Part shown: piece by piece, positions 24,505-34,026 of the stretch | Layout of the letters: each line of letters starts with the position of its first letter | Position numbering within the stretch: position 1 is the stretch's first letter | Source of the DNA: an uncultured Eubacteriales bacterium | GTDB lineage: Bacteria > Bacillota > Clostridia > Christensenellales > Borkfalkiaceae | DNA: 64,000 nucleotides | NCBI GenBank assembly: GCA_958421945.1 | Contig: CATZMZ010000001.1 | Coordinates: forward strand, 62,001-126,000 | Direction: 5' to 3' | Made by a program: the position numbers and the translations under genes | Notes under the pieces: generated by a model | The model's input: only the letters and a program-made list of their open reading frames with translations | Told to the model about the DNA's origin: nothing | Databases searched by the model: none

Positions 24505-25872
24505 ATGGTTTATGATTTAATAGTTATCGGCGGCGGCCCTGCGGGGTATCTTGCCGCGGAACGTGCGGGACATGCGGGGCTTAACACGCTCGTTATCGAA
24601 AAAAGAGAGTTCGGCGGCGTGTGCTTAAACGAAGGCTGCGTTCCTTCCAAAACTTTCCTTAATTCCGCAAAGGTTGTCGATTACGCTAATCACGCGGCAA
24701 ACTACGGCGTTAAGGTAGAGGGTAAGGCGGTTGTTGATCAGAAAGCCGTCGTTGAAAGAAAAAACGGCGTGGTTAAAATGCTCGTTTCGGGCGTTAAAGC
24801 CGGTTTGAAGAAGAATAAGGTTACCATGCTTAATGCCGAAGCTCATATCGAAGGCAAGTGCGCCGACGGTTACACGGTTAAAGCGGGCAACGAAACGTTT
24901 ACCGCAAAACGTTTGCTTGTCGCTACCGGTTCTATGCCCGTCGTTCCGCCTATTCCGGGACTTAAAGAGGAAATCGCTTCCGGTTTGGTTCTTACCAACC
25001 GCGAAATTCTCGATTTGCAGGAAATCCCCGGCACGCTCGTCGTTATCGGCGGCGGCGTTATCGGGCTTGAAATGGCAAGCTATTTCTCGTCCGTCGGCAG
25101 CAAGGTTATCGTAGTCGAAATGCTCGATAAAATCGCCGGTCCTACCGAAAAAGAGGTTTCCGCGATTTTGCAGAAAGCTTTGGAAAGAAAGGGCGTCGTG
25201 TTCAACCTTGGTTGCAAAGTCACCGCCATCGAAAAAGACGGCGTAGTGTTCGAGAGGAACGGCAAGTCCGAAAAGGTTAAAGCGGATAAAATCCTGCTCT
25301 CTATCGGCAGACGTGCGGTTACCAAGGATATCGGGCTTGAAAATATCGGCGTAAATATGGAACGCGGCGCAATAGTTACCGATGACCGTATGATGACCAA
25401 CGTTGCCAACGTTTACGCTACGGGCGACGTGAACGGCAAAATTATGCTTGCGCATACCGCTTACAGAGAGTCTGAGGTTGCCGTCAACAACATGCTCGGC
25501 AAAAAGGATATTATGCGTTACAACGTTATCCCGTCCGTTATCTACACTAATCCCGAGGTCGGCTCTGTCGGCGAAACGGAAGAAAGCGCGAAAGCCAAGG
25601 GGCTTGACGTTAAAGTCGTTTCTATCCCCATGACTTATTCTGGCAGATATATTGCCGAAAATACCACGCTCGACGGAATTTGCAAGCTCGTCATCAACAA
25701 GAAAACGAACACGCTTATCGGCGCGCATATAATCGGTTCTTATGCAGGCGAGTTTATCGTTGCCGTTTCCGCAATGATAGATTTGGAAGTTGATATCGAA
25801 AATATCAAAAAACTCGTGTTCCCGCATCCTACGGTGTGTGAGATTGTGCGCGAGGCAATCTTTCAAATCTAA
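24505..25872 (+). CDS. lpdA: dihydrolipoamide dehydrogenase (E3)
   Basis: 455 residues. FAD-binding GGGPAG (9-14), redox-active disulfide GGVCLNEGCVPSK (Cys40, Cys45), NAD-binding VIGGGVIGLEMA, second FAD motif YATGDVNG, and C-terminal HPTVCE, which supplies the His-Glu pair. Re-oxidises the dihydrolipoyl groups of E2 with NAD+. No fused lipoyl domain. AAAGGAGG precedes the ATG, 27 bases after the E2 stop. A dedicated E3 next to E1/E2 suggests a self-contained complex. Confidence 0.96.
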   Translation: MVYDLIVIGGGPAGYLAAERAGHAGLNTLVIEKREFGGVCLNEGCVPSKTFLNSAKVVDYANHAANYGVKVEGKAVVDQKAVVERKNGVVKMLVSGVKAGLKKNKVTMLNAEAHIEGKCADGYTVKAGNETFTAKRLLVATGSMPVVPPIPGLKEEIASGLVLTNREILDLQEIPGTLVVIGGGVIGLEMASYFSSVGSKVIVVEMLDKIAGPTEKEVSAILQKALERKGVVFNLGCKVTAIEKDGVVFERNGKSEKVKADKILLSIGRRAVTKDIGLENIGVNMERGAIVTDDRMMTNVANVYATGDVNGKIMLAHTAYRESEVAVNNMLGKKDIMRYNVIPSVIYTNPEVGSVGETEESAKAKGLDVKVVSIPMTYSGRYIAENTTLDGICKLVINKKTNTLIGAHIIGSYAGEFIVAVSAMIDLEVDIENIKKLVFPHPTVCEIVREAIFQI

Positions 25873-25937
25873 ACGAAAAATCGTGTAAATTTTTTAGAAC
25901 AATCTAAATTAAAAAAGATTATAGGAGAAAATATAAA

Positions 25938-28403
25938 ATGTCTAAACAGTTATTCGTAGACCCCGTGGAACTTCGTAAGCCGGGGACAATACATTTTGAG
26001 GATATCCCCGTAAATCAGTATAACAAAACCATTGCGGACGAGAAAAAGAATTTTTCTAACGCGGATTTCGTAAGGATATTCAACGATATGGCGGTTCTCC
26101 GCGAGTTTGAAAGCATGATTAACTCCATTAAAATCAAAGGGGAATATCAGGGCTTCAAACACACCTATCCGGGACCCGCTCACCTTTCTATGGGGCAGGA
26201 AGCGGCTGCCGTCGGTCAGGCTTATAACCTCGACCTCGACGATATGACTTTCGGTTCTCACCGTTCTCACGGCGAAGTTCTCGCAAGAGGTCTTGCTTCC
26301 ATTTATAAGCTCCCCGACGATAAACTATATCAGATTATGAAAGACTTTATGGGCGGCGAAACGCTCGCCCCCGTAGAGAAAATCAACAAAACGGGCAACG
26401 TTAAGGACTTGGCTGTGGACTTCTTGCTTTACGGCTTTATGAGCGAAATTTTTGCTCGCCAGACGGGCTTCCACAGAGGAATGGGCGGCTCTATGCACGT
26501 TTTCTTCCTGCCGTTCGGTATCTATCCCAACAACGCGATAGTCGGCGGCGCTGCTCCCGTTGCTCTCGGTGCGGCTCTCTATAAAAAAGTAAACGACAAG
26601 AAGGGTATCGTAATTTCCAACGTCGGCGACGGCGCGGTCGGTTGCGGCGTTGTTTACGAATCCATGAACTTTGCCGCTATGGATCAGTTCAGAACTCTTT
26701 GGGAAAAGAAAGGCGGCTTGCCCATTCTTTTCAATTTCTTCAACAACGATTACGGTATGGGTGGTCAGACTCGCGGCGAAACCATGGCTTACGATTTCCT
26801 CGCTCGTATCGGCGCGGGCGTTACGCCTTCCCAGATGTACGCGGAGCGTGTTGACGGATTTAACCCGCTTGCGGTTATCGACGCGGTCGGCAGAAAGAAG
26901 AAAATCCTTCTCGAAGGCAAAGGTCCGGCGCTTCTCGACGTGGTTACCTACCGTTTCGGCGGACACTCGCCTTCGGACGCGATGAGCTATCGCACACAGG
27001 AGGAAGTAGATGCATGGAAAGAGTACGACCCGCTTATCACTTACAGAAAAGCGCTCGTGGACGCGAAGGTCGAAAACGACGCGAAGTTCGACGAAATTCT
27101 CGATTCCGTTGCCGAAAGAATGTTAAAGCTTTGCAAGCTTGCGGCTGACCCCGTTGAATCGCCTTATCACGATTTCGCAAAAGACCCCTATTATATCGAA
27201 AATCTTATGTTCTCTAACGGCGCTGTCGAAAAAATGGAGGACCGCCCCGTAGACGTTAAAATGCCTATGGAGGAAAATCCGAGAGTTAAGCAAATCGCCA
27301 ACAAGCTCCGTTACGCTTTCGACGATAAGGGCAACAAGGTATCCGATATGAAAGCCTTTAATATCCGTGACGGTTTGTTCGAGGCGATTATCGACAGATA
27401 TTATAAAGACCCCACGCTTACCTCTTACGGCGAGGACGTCCGTGACTGGGGCGGCGCGTTTGCGGTTTATAAGGGGCTTACCGAAGCTCTCCCGTATCAC
27501 AGACTTTTCAACTCTCCTATTTCGGAAGCAGCTATCGTTTCGTCCGCGGTCGGTTATGCGCTTTGCGGCGGCAGAGTTATCGTTGAGCTTATGTATGCGG
27601 ACTTTATGGGCAGAGCGGGCGACGAAATTTTCAACCAGCTCGCTAAATGGCAGGCAATGTCCTCGGGAATTCTTAAAATGCCCGTCGTTCTCCGCGTTTC
27701 GGTCGGCAGCAAATACGGCGCGCAGCACTCTCAGGACTGGGTTGCGCTTCCCGCGCACGTTCCGGGGCTTAAAGTTTGCTTCCCCGCAACGCCTTACGAC
27801 GCGAAAGGTCTTATGAACGCCGCGTTAAACGGCACTGACCCCGTCGTGTTCTTTGAAAGTCAAAGAATTTACGGCAAGGGCGAAGAATTCCATAAGGAAG
27901 GCGTCCCCACCGGTTATTACGAAATCCCGCTCGGCGAACCCGACGTTAAGAGAGTCGGTAGCGACGTTACCATTCTTACCATCGGCGCAACTCTTTACAA
28001 AGCGGTTGAAGCGGCTAAAATTCTTTCCGAGAAGTACGGCGTAGAAGCCGAAATTATCGACGCGCGCAGCGTTGTTCCGTTCAACTACGAAAAGGTTGTT
28101 GAATCGGTTAAGAAAACGGGCAAAATCATTCTTGCTTCCGACGCGTGCGAAAGAGGTTCTATCCTTAACGACTTCGCAAGGAATATCAGCGAGCTTTGCT
28201 TCGATTATCTCGACGCTCCGCCCGTCGTCTGCGGCGCGAAGAACTGGATTACTCCGCCTCACGAATTCGACGAGGAATTCTTCCCGCAGGCAGAATGGAT
28301 TGTGGACTTTATCAACGACAAGATTATGCCGCTTAAAGGACACGTTTCCAAGCTGAACACCTCCGACGCGGAAATGATGAGAAAAGCCAAGAAAGGCGTT
28401 TAA
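25938..28403 (+). CDS. fused alpha-beta E1 of a 2-oxoacid dehydrogenase complex
   Basis: 821 residues in one chain. The alpha part (to about 440) has FGSHRSHGEVLARG, GGSMHVF and the thiamine-diphosphate motif GDGAVG...NNDYG. The beta part (from about 470) has SYGEDVRDWGGAF, FNSPISEAAIV and a C-terminal transketolase-like domain (IDARSVVPFNYEKV). Decarboxylates a 2-oxoacid (or acetoin) and loads the acyl group on E2. An insertion of about 40 residues lies between HGEVLARG and FHRGMGG. The alpha-beta fusion is seen in some branched-chain and acetoin-type E1 enzymes. The substrate cannot be read from sequence, and the polyol neighbours suggest a catabolic product. Confidence 0.92.
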   Translation: MSKQLFVDPVELRKPGTIHFEDIPVNQYNKTIADEKKNFSNADFVRIFNDMAVLREFESMINSIKIKGEYQGFKHTYPGPAHLSMGQEAAAVGQAYNLDLDDMTFGSHRSHGEVLARGLASIYKLPDDKLYQIMKDFMGGETLAPVEKINKTGNVKDLAVDFLLYGFMSEIFARQTGFHRGMGGSMHVFFLPFGIYPNNAIVGGAAPVALGAALYKKVNDKKGIVISNVGDGAVGCGVVYESMNFAAMDQFRTLWEKKGGLPILFNFFNNDYGMGGQTRGETMAYDFLARIGAGVTPSQMYAERVDGFNPLAVIDAVGRKKKILLEGKGPALLDVVTYRFGGHSPSDAMSYRTQEEVDAWKEYDPLITYRKALVDAKVENDAKFDEILDSVAERMLKLCKLAADPVESPYHDFAKDPYYIENLMFSNGAVEKMEDRPVDVKMPMEENPRVKQIANKLRYAFDDKGNKVSDMKAFNIRDGLFEAIIDRYYKDPTLTSYGEDVRDWGGAFAVYKGLTEALPYHRLFNSPISEAAIVSSAVGYALCGGRVIVELMYADFMGRAGDEIFNQLAKWQAMSSGILKMPVVLRVSVGSKYGAQHSQDWVALPAHVPGLKVCFPATPYDAKGLMNAALNGTDPVVFFESQRIYGKGEEFHKEGVPTGYYEIPLGEPDVKRVGSDVTILTIGATLYKAVEAAKILSEKYGVEAEIIDARSVVPFNYEKVVESVKKTGKIILASDACERGSILNDFARNISELCFDYLDAPPVVCGAKNWITPPHEFDEEFFPQAEWIVDFINDKIMPLKGHVSKLNTSDAEMMRKAKKGV

Positions 28404-28548
28404 TATTTACACGCGAACAGGTGAAATTGCACTTATTGCGCGGACGGCGTATCGCCGCCCGCGCAAACTTTAAAAAGCATATAAGCGACGAGGCGCTAAT
28501 GGTCGTTTTCGCTTGCCTTTTTTATAAGATTGTATTATTATTTTTTTT

Positions 28549-29535
28549 ATGGATAAAATTAAATTTATAACGCATGAAAACCACGACGCATATTTTAACC
28601 TTGCCTCGGAGGAATATCTCTTAAAGCGCAAGGGCGGAAATTACGTTTATCTTTGGCGCAACGCGCCCGCTGTTATCGTCGGCGTCAATCAGAACGCCGT
28701 AGAGGAGGTGAACCTCGGCTTTACGGAGGCTAACGGAATCAAGGTCGTTCGACGAATGACGGGCGGCGGCGCTGTTTATCACGACCTTTTCAATATAAAT
28801 TACACCGTGATTGCGCCTTACGACCCGACGGTTAATAATTACGTTAAGTTTACCGCGCCCGTGATAGAGTATCTGAACGATTTAGGCGTTAAGGCGGAGT
28901 TTTCGGGACGTAACGACATAACCGTCGACGGACGCAAGATTTCCGGCAACGCGCAAACGATATACGGCGACAAAATTATGCACCACGGCACACTCCTTTT
29001 TAATACGGACATGTCAGTCCTTGCGGACGCGTTAAAGCCGAATAAGCTTAAAATTCAGAGCAAGGGCATAAAGTCCGTTCGCGCGCGCGTTACTAATATT
29101 TACGAAAATCTGCCCGTAAAAACATCCGTGGAGGAGTTTTTGAAAGGCTTGTCCGAGTATTTTAAGAAAGATTGCGAGGAATATACGCTTACCGACGAAG
29201 ATATTGCGGAAATTAACAAGCTTTCCGCCGAAAAGTATTCTACCTACGGCTGGAACATAGGTCGCTCGCCAAAGGGTGCAAACAGGGCGGAGGCGCGTTT
29301 TCCGTTCGGGATTTTATCGGTCAGTTTCGACACCGAAAACGGACTTATAACGAACGCGTGCTTTAACGGCGATTTCTTTTCGCTTAAACCTGCAGAGCAG
29401 CTTGCCGAAAGGCTTAACGGCGTAAAATTTACTAAAAAAGACGTGAAAAACGCGCTTAAATGCGCAGGCGAATACATTGTCGGCGCGGACGGAAACGATA
29501 TCGCCGCGGCAATGTTCGGCGAATACGAGGGGTGA
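28549..29535 (+). CDS. lplA: lipoate-protein ligase A
   Basis: 328 residues. Lipoate/biotin ligase fold with LWRNAPAVIVGVNQNA, VVRRMTGGGAVYHDLFNINYT, GRNDITVDGRKISGNAQ and HHGTLLFN, all typical of LplA, plus a C-terminal accessory domain. Activates free lipoate with ATP and attaches it to E2 lysines, so it serves the complex encoded just upstream. No de novo lipoate genes are visible nearby, suggesting scavenging. Ribosome site weak. A 145-base gap from E1 contains a GC-rich stretch but no clear terminator. Confidence 0.95.
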   Translation: MDKIKFITHENHDAYFNLASEEYLLKRKGGNYVYLWRNAPAVIVGVNQNAVEEVNLGFTEANGIKVVRRMTGGGAVYHDLFNINYTVIAPYDPTVNNYVKFTAPVIEYLNDLGVKAEFSGRNDITVDGRKISGNAQTIYGDKIMHHGTLLFNTDMSVLADALKPNKLKIQSKGIKSVRARVTNIYENLPVKTSVEEFLKGLSEYFKKDCEEYTLTDEDIAEINKLSAEKYSTYGWNIGRSPKGANRAEARFPFGILSVSFDTENGLITNACFNGDFFSLKPAEQLAERLNGVKFTKKDVKNALKCAGEYIVGADGNDIAAAMFGEYEG

Positions 29536-29541
29536 CGGATT

Positions 29542-30555
29542 ATGCAGGAAAACACCGAAAAAGCACAAAAGACTAACGAAACACCGCAGGATATTAACGG
29601 GAATTTGCAGGAATCCGCCGCGATAACCGAGAAGAACGATGTTATCGGTATAAAAAAAGCGGACAAAAAGACTAAACCGCCAAAGCAAGAGAAGGGCAAA
29701 ATTAACGTTAAGGCGGAAATCAGAAGATATTTCTTCATGGTTATCGGCTGTATTTGTTATTCGCTTTCTTTAACGGCGTTTCTTATTCCGAACAAAATCG
29801 TCGGCGGCGGCGTGAGCGGCGCGGCGTCGCTTATCAATATCGTAACGGGGCTTCCGACGGGTATTTTTATCGTTCTCATTAACGCGCCCATTTTGCTTTT
29901 CGGGTTCAGGCTTATGGGTTGGCAGTTTATTTTAAGGTGCTTTATTACAACCGCGACGTTGGGCTTGACCACCGAGCTTTTAACGTTCGTTTTCGAGAAT
30001 ATACCGCTTATTACCGACAACAAAGTGCTTGCCGCGCTTTACGGCGGAATTTTGCAGGGTGTGGGTATAGGCTTGTTTATTAAATACGAAACGTCAAGTG
30101 GCGGAACGGAACTTCTCGGCAGAATAACCTATCATTTGCTGCCGTTCTTCACCATTGCCACGCACGTCGCGATTTTAGACGGAATCGTCGTTATTCTCGG
30201 CGCGGTCGTGCTTAAAAATATAGAGAATATCCTTTACGCGCTTATCCTTATTTTTGTCAGCGCGAAAATAAGCGACATCGTTATTATGGGTTTAACGAAA
30301 TCGAAGTTGTGCTTTATCGTTACCGATTGCGCGGAAAACATTTCCGACTACTTGATAAATCACAGCCCGCGCGGCGTTACGCTGATAAAGGGCGAGGGAA
30401 TGTATTCCAAAACCGAAAAGGGCGTGCTTATGACGTGCGTTAAAAATAATCAGATAGCGAACCTCAAACGCTGGGTTAAACAGCTGGACGGGCGGGCGTT
30501 CGTTATCGTATGCGACGCAAACGAGGTTTACGGACAGGGTTTTCACAGTATTTGA
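29542..30555 (+). CDS. YitT-family membrane protein
   Basis: 337 residues. A hydrophilic Lys/Glu-rich N-terminal extension (about 1-60) precedes five or so membrane segments (about 65-255), with FLIPNKIVGGGVSGAASLIN and GGTELLGRITYHLLP as family landmarks. A C-terminal DUF2179-type domain follows (about 270-337, PRGVTLIKGEGMYS). Starts 6 bases after lplA, so probably cotranscribed, although a functional link is not obvious. YitT proteins are common in Bacillota and their function is unknown. Other family members often lack the long N-terminus. Confidence 0.88.
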   Translation: MQENTEKAQKTNETPQDINGNLQESAAITEKNDVIGIKKADKKTKPPKQEKGKINVKAEIRRYFFMVIGCICYSLSLTAFLIPNKIVGGGVSGAASLINIVTGLPTGIFIVLINAPILLFGFRLMGWQFILRCFITTATLGLTTELLTFVFENIPLITDNKVLAALYGGILQGVGIGLFIKYETSSGGTELLGRITYHLLPFFTIATHVAILDGIVVILGAVVLKNIENILYALILIFVSAKISDIVIMGLTKSKLCFIVTDCAENISDYLINHSPRGVTLIKGEGMYSKTEKGVLMTCVKNNQIANLKRWVKQLDGRAFVIVCDANEVYGQGFHSI

Positions 30556-30668
30556 TTTATAGAAGTTTTTTCGCATCCGTTTTTTACCGCACCTCTTGCG
30601 CTATCCGATTTTTCACCGCAACGGGTGAGTGCGCTTTTTATAAAAGATTTAATAAAAAATTTTAAAAA

Positions 30669-30695
30669 TTAGCACTCAACACTTGACAGTGCTAA
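30669..30695 (+). promoter_or_regulatory. CIRCE element 1 (HrcA site), one mismatch
   Basis: TTAGCACTC, nine bases, CAGTGCTAA; only the first base of the right arm departs from the perfect inverted repeat. The clpB -35 box lies inside the spacer and right arm, so HrcA bound here would block RNA polymerase. Confidence 0.9.
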
Positions 30696-30710
30696 TTTTT
30701 TGTGTATAAT
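30683..30710 (+). promoter_or_regulatory. clpB promoter
   Basis: TTGACA (30683-30688), 16-base spacer, TATAAT (30705-30710), flanked by two CIRCE operators. Confidence 0.88.
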
Positions 30711-30727
30711 ATAAAGACAATAAATGA

Positions 30728-30754
30728 TTAGCACTCTATCGTTTCGAGTGCTAA
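30728..30754 (+). promoter_or_regulatory. CIRCE element 2 (HrcA site), perfect
   Basis: TTAGCACTC, nine bases, GAGTGCTAA: exact consensus, located just downstream of the expected transcription start and before the ribosome site. Confidence 0.97.
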
Positions 30755-30787
30755 CGGTTATATCGATAGAGGAAAGGAGGTATTGAT

Positions 30788-33376
30788 ATGAATTTCGATA
30801 AGTTTACGCAAAAATCGTTATACGCTTTGGAGGACGCGAAGAAGCTTGCCGTGGAAAACGGAAATCAACAAATAACGCAGTTGCATATATTATACGCGTT
30901 GATTACACAGCAGGACGGGCTTATTAAAGAGCTTTTGTCGGGTATGAAATCGGAAATGCCTACCAATAGGCTTGCAAAGGAAATCGAAAAACAGATAGGT
31001 TTCTTGCCCAAAGTTTCAAACGTAAGCGGATTATATTTAAGTCCGGAGCTTGACAAGGCGTTTACGCAAGCGGAAAAGCTCGCCACGGATATGGGCGATT
31101 CGTTCGTGTCGGTCGAGCATATTATGCTTGCGATAATCAAAAACCCCGAAAAAGAGGTTAAAGAACTGCTCACGCGGGCGGGGATAACCGAAAAAACGTT
31201 TTTGGAGGAGCTTAAAAAGGTGCGCGGCAATCAGCGCGTAACCGACCAGAATCCCGAGGACACCTACAACGTGCTTAAAAAATACGGCACGGATTTGGTG
31301 GAACGAGCGCGCGCAAACAAGCTTGACCCCGTTATCGGCAGGGATAACGAAATAAGAAACGTGGTAAGGATTTTGTCGCGGAAAACAAAAAACAACCCGG
31401 TGCTTATCGGCGAAGCGGGCGTAGGTAAAACCGCGATTGCAGAGGGGCTTGCGCAAAGAATAGTCAGCGGAGACGTTCCCGAGGCGTTAAAGCATAAAAC
31501 GGTGTTCTCGCTCGATATGGGCGCGTTGATTGCCGGCGCGAAGTACCGCGGGGAGTTCGAGGAACGGCTTAAAGCGGTGCTTAACGAGGTTAAAAGCAGC
31601 GACGGCAGAATAATTTTGTTTATCGACGAGCTGCACACGATAGTCGGCGCGGGCAAAACAGACGGCGCGATGGATGCGGGCAATCTGTTAAAGCCGATGC
31701 TGGCGCGCGGCGAGCTGCATTGCATAGGCGCGACCACCCTCGACGAATACCGCAAATATATCGAAAAAGACCCCGCGCTGGAAAGAAGGTTTCAGCCGGT
31801 TCTGATAAACGAACCGAGCGTGGAGGACACCATTTCCATATTAAGGGGCTTAAAAGAGAGATACGAGGTGTTCCACGGCGTAAAAATAAGCGATTCGGCA
31901 ATAATAGCGGCGGCAACCCTTTCGGACAGGTATATTACCGACAGATTTTTACCCGATAAAGCGATAGATTTAATCGACGAAGCCTGCGCGATGGTAAGAA
32001 CGGAAATAGATTCTATGCCGCAGGAAATGGACGAAATCAAGCACAAAATCATTCAGCTGGAAATCGAACGCACGTCATTAAAGAAGGAAACGGATAAGCT
32101 TTCCGAAGAGCATCTTAAAGAAATCGACGCGGAGCTTGCCGAATACCGCGATAAGTTTGCGGTTATGCAGTCCAAGCTCGAAAAAGAGAAAAAGTCAATC
32201 GTTAAAGTCCGCGAAACGAAAGAGCGGTTGGAAAAAGCCAAGGCGGACATGGAACGCGCCGAAAGAGAATACGACTTAAACAAAGCCGCAGAGCTTAAAT
32301 ATTCAGTTATTCCCTCGCTGCAAAAGGAGCTTGAAGAAGAAGAAAAATCGGAAAACGGCAAAGCGGATAAAATCATAAAAAGCCGTATTACCGACGAGGA
32401 AATCGCGAAAATCGTCGCGAGAATGACGGGCATACCCGTTACGAAGCTCGTCGAGGGCGAAAGGGAAAAGCTGATTCACTTAGAGGATATTTTGCATAAA
32501 CGCGTAATCGGTCAGGACGAGGCGGTAAAGCTTATTTCCGAAGCGGTTTTAAGGTCGCGCGCGGGTATTCAGGACCCCAACAGACCTATCGGTTCGTTTA
32601 TGTTTTTAGGACCTACGGGCGTAGGCAAAACTGAGCTTGCAAAGGCTCTCGCAAGCGCGTTATTCGACGACGAAAACAATATTATTCGTATCGATATGAG
32701 CGAATATATGGAAAAATTCAGCGTGTCGCGGTTAATCGGCGCGCCTCCCGGATACGTGGGGTTCGAGGACGGCGGTCAGCTAACCGAAGCGGTGAGAAGA
32801 AGACCGTATTCCGTGGTTTTGTTCGACGAAATCGAAAAGGCGCATCCTGACGTTTTCAATATACTTTTACAAGTGCTTGACGACGGCAGAATAACCGATT
32901 CTCAGGGAAGAACGGTAGACTTTAAAAACACGATAATAATCATGACGAGCAATATCGGCGCGCCCGCGCTTCTCGGCGGACTAATGCCCGACGGAAGCAT
33001 AAGCAAAGCCGCGGAGGATGAGGTTAAAGCGGAGTTAAAAGCGAGATTCCGCCCCGAATTCCTTAACCGACTGGACGAGATTATTATGTTTAAGCCGCTC
33101 ACCGAAAAAGAAGTGGGCAGAATCGTTGATTTGCTGCTCGATAAGGTCAGGGCAAGACTATCAGATAAGCGATTAAAACTCAACGTTACGGACGCGGCAA
33201 AATCGTTCATCATCAAAAACGGTTACGACGTGAATTTCGGCGCAAGACCGCTTAAAAGATTTATCGACCATACGGTGGAAACGATGCTCGCAAAAGAGAT
33301 AATAATCAACGACGTTGCACCCGATAGCGAAATTACGGTCGATTCGGACGGTGAAAAATTGTTCATAAAACGATAA
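30788..33376 (+). CDS. clpB: ATP-dependent chaperone ClpB
   Basis: 862 residues, the usual ClpB length. The N-terminal double Clp repeat opens NFDKFTQKSLYALEDA. First AAA+ domain has Walker A GEAGVGKT and FIDELHTIVGAG; a long coiled-coil middle domain (about 400-530) marks ClpB rather than ClpC. Second AAA+ domain has GPTGVGKT, LFDEIEKAHPDVFN and GARPLKR. No IGF/LGF-type ClpP loop noticed, consistent with a disaggregase. Resolves protein aggregates together with DnaK. AAAGGAGG before the ATG. Heat-shock control by HrcA is shown by two CIRCE elements. Confidence 0.95.
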   Translation: MNFDKFTQKSLYALEDAKKLAVENGNQQITQLHILYALITQQDGLIKELLSGMKSEMPTNRLAKEIEKQIGFLPKVSNVSGLYLSPELDKAFTQAEKLATDMGDSFVSVEHIMLAIIKNPEKEVKELLTRAGITEKTFLEELKKVRGNQRVTDQNPEDTYNVLKKYGTDLVERARANKLDPVIGRDNEIRNVVRILSRKTKNNPVLIGEAGVGKTAIAEGLAQRIVSGDVPEALKHKTVFSLDMGALIAGAKYRGEFEERLKAVLNEVKSSDGRIILFIDELHTIVGAGKTDGAMDAGNLLKPMLARGELHCIGATTLDEYRKYIEKDPALERRFQPVLINEPSVEDTISILRGLKERYEVFHGVKISDSAIIAAATLSDRYITDRFLPDKAIDLIDEACAMVRTEIDSMPQEMDEIKHKIIQLEIERTSLKKETDKLSEEHLKEIDAELAEYRDKFAVMQSKLEKEKKSIVKVRETKERLEKAKADMERAEREYDLNKAAELKYSVIPSLQKELEEEEKSENGKADKIIKSRITDEEIAKIVARMTGIPVTKLVEGEREKLIHLEDILHKRVIGQDEAVKLISEAVLRSRAGIQDPNRPIGSFMFLGPTGVGKTELAKALASALFDDENNIIRIDMSEYMEKFSVSRLIGAPPGYVGFEDGGQLTEAVRRRPYSVVLFDEIEKAHPDVFNILLQVLDDGRITDSQGRTVDFKNTIIIMTSNIGAPALLGGLMPDGSISKAAEDEVKAELKARFRPEFLNRLDEIIMFKPLTEKEVGRIVDLLLDKVRARLSDKRLKLNVTDAAKSFIIKNGYDVNFGARPLKRFIDHTVETMLAKEIIINDVAPDSEITVDSDGEKLFIKR

Positions 33377-33472
33377 AAGCGAAAAGCCGTTTGTAAAAAA
33401 TAAATCCGAAAGTTTTTTTATAAAGCGTTTACGGCGAAAAAAGCTTTTTCGCTTGAAAAGTCTTCGGATTTT

Positions 33473-33508
33473 GCGGCGGGCAACCATTGCGGTTGCCCGC
33501 CGCGTTTT
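33473..33508 (+). terminator. clpB terminator
   Basis: GCGGCGGGCAACC (33473-33485), 5-base loop, GGTTGCCCGCCGC (33491-33503), then GTTTT. A weaker outer pairing of AATCCGAA with TTCGGATT lies just upstream. Confidence 0.85.
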
Positions 33509-33971
33509 ATGTTTAAACTGAAAAAAACAAGAGAAAAGGTTGACGTAAAAACGGTAAAAACAAGGTAAAAAAACCAAAAAACAAGCCATAAAAGTGGATA
33601 AACGGATAAAAATAAAGCGTCAGAAATAAGAGATAAAAGGGCTGACAAGACAATAAAAACGGCGAAAGGAATAGTAAAAAACAGTTGGAAAAATAAGAAT
33701 TTTTTACAGGGGAAGGGGGCAAGTTTTTCGACCTCGATAAAAGCCGAAATTTTTCTTGTTTTTCGAATAACGTCCATATCGTGACTTTTCGTCGCGATTT
33801 TTTATTTTAAAATAAATTTTCCGTTTTTTGCAAAAAAACGCGAGGATTTTGACAGTTTTAACTCAATTTTGCCGAGTTTTTAATAGGTTTTTGCGGAAAT
33901 GTTTTAATTGCCGCATTTTAATCCCAAAATTGAACATTATAGTTTTGTCCATATATCTTTAATATTTTGTA
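33509..33971. other. A-rich noncoding stretch
   Basis: Long purine-rich, A-rich plus strand with many AAAAAC and GGTAAAA runs. The minus strand therefore reads as Phe/Leu-rich hydrophobic frames, but these have no ribosome site and run into the clpB terminator, so no gene is called. No RNA gene recognised. Confidence 0.5.
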
Positions 33972-34001
33972 TTGAAAATTTTCCGTGTTTTGATGCATAA
34001 T
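33972..34001 (+). promoter_or_regulatory. promoter of the sugar ABC/surface protein locus
   Basis: TTGAAA (33972-33977), 18-base spacer, CATAAT (33996-34001). A TG three bases before the -10 box resembles an extended element. Followed by AGAGGTG and ATG 34027. Confidence 0.6.
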
Positions 34002-34026
34002 AGAAGAAAAAATCAAGAGGTGTATT

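Noticed and set aside
24625..25866. 413-codon open frame on the minus strand
   Set aside because: It lies opposite the E3 gene, has no ribosome site, and its His/Asn/Phe-rich content is what the reverse of this codon usage gives.
33418..33777. Hydrophobic 119-codon minus-strand frame after clpB
   Set aside because: No ribosome site, Phe-rich because the other strand is A-rich, and it reads through the clpB terminator hairpin.
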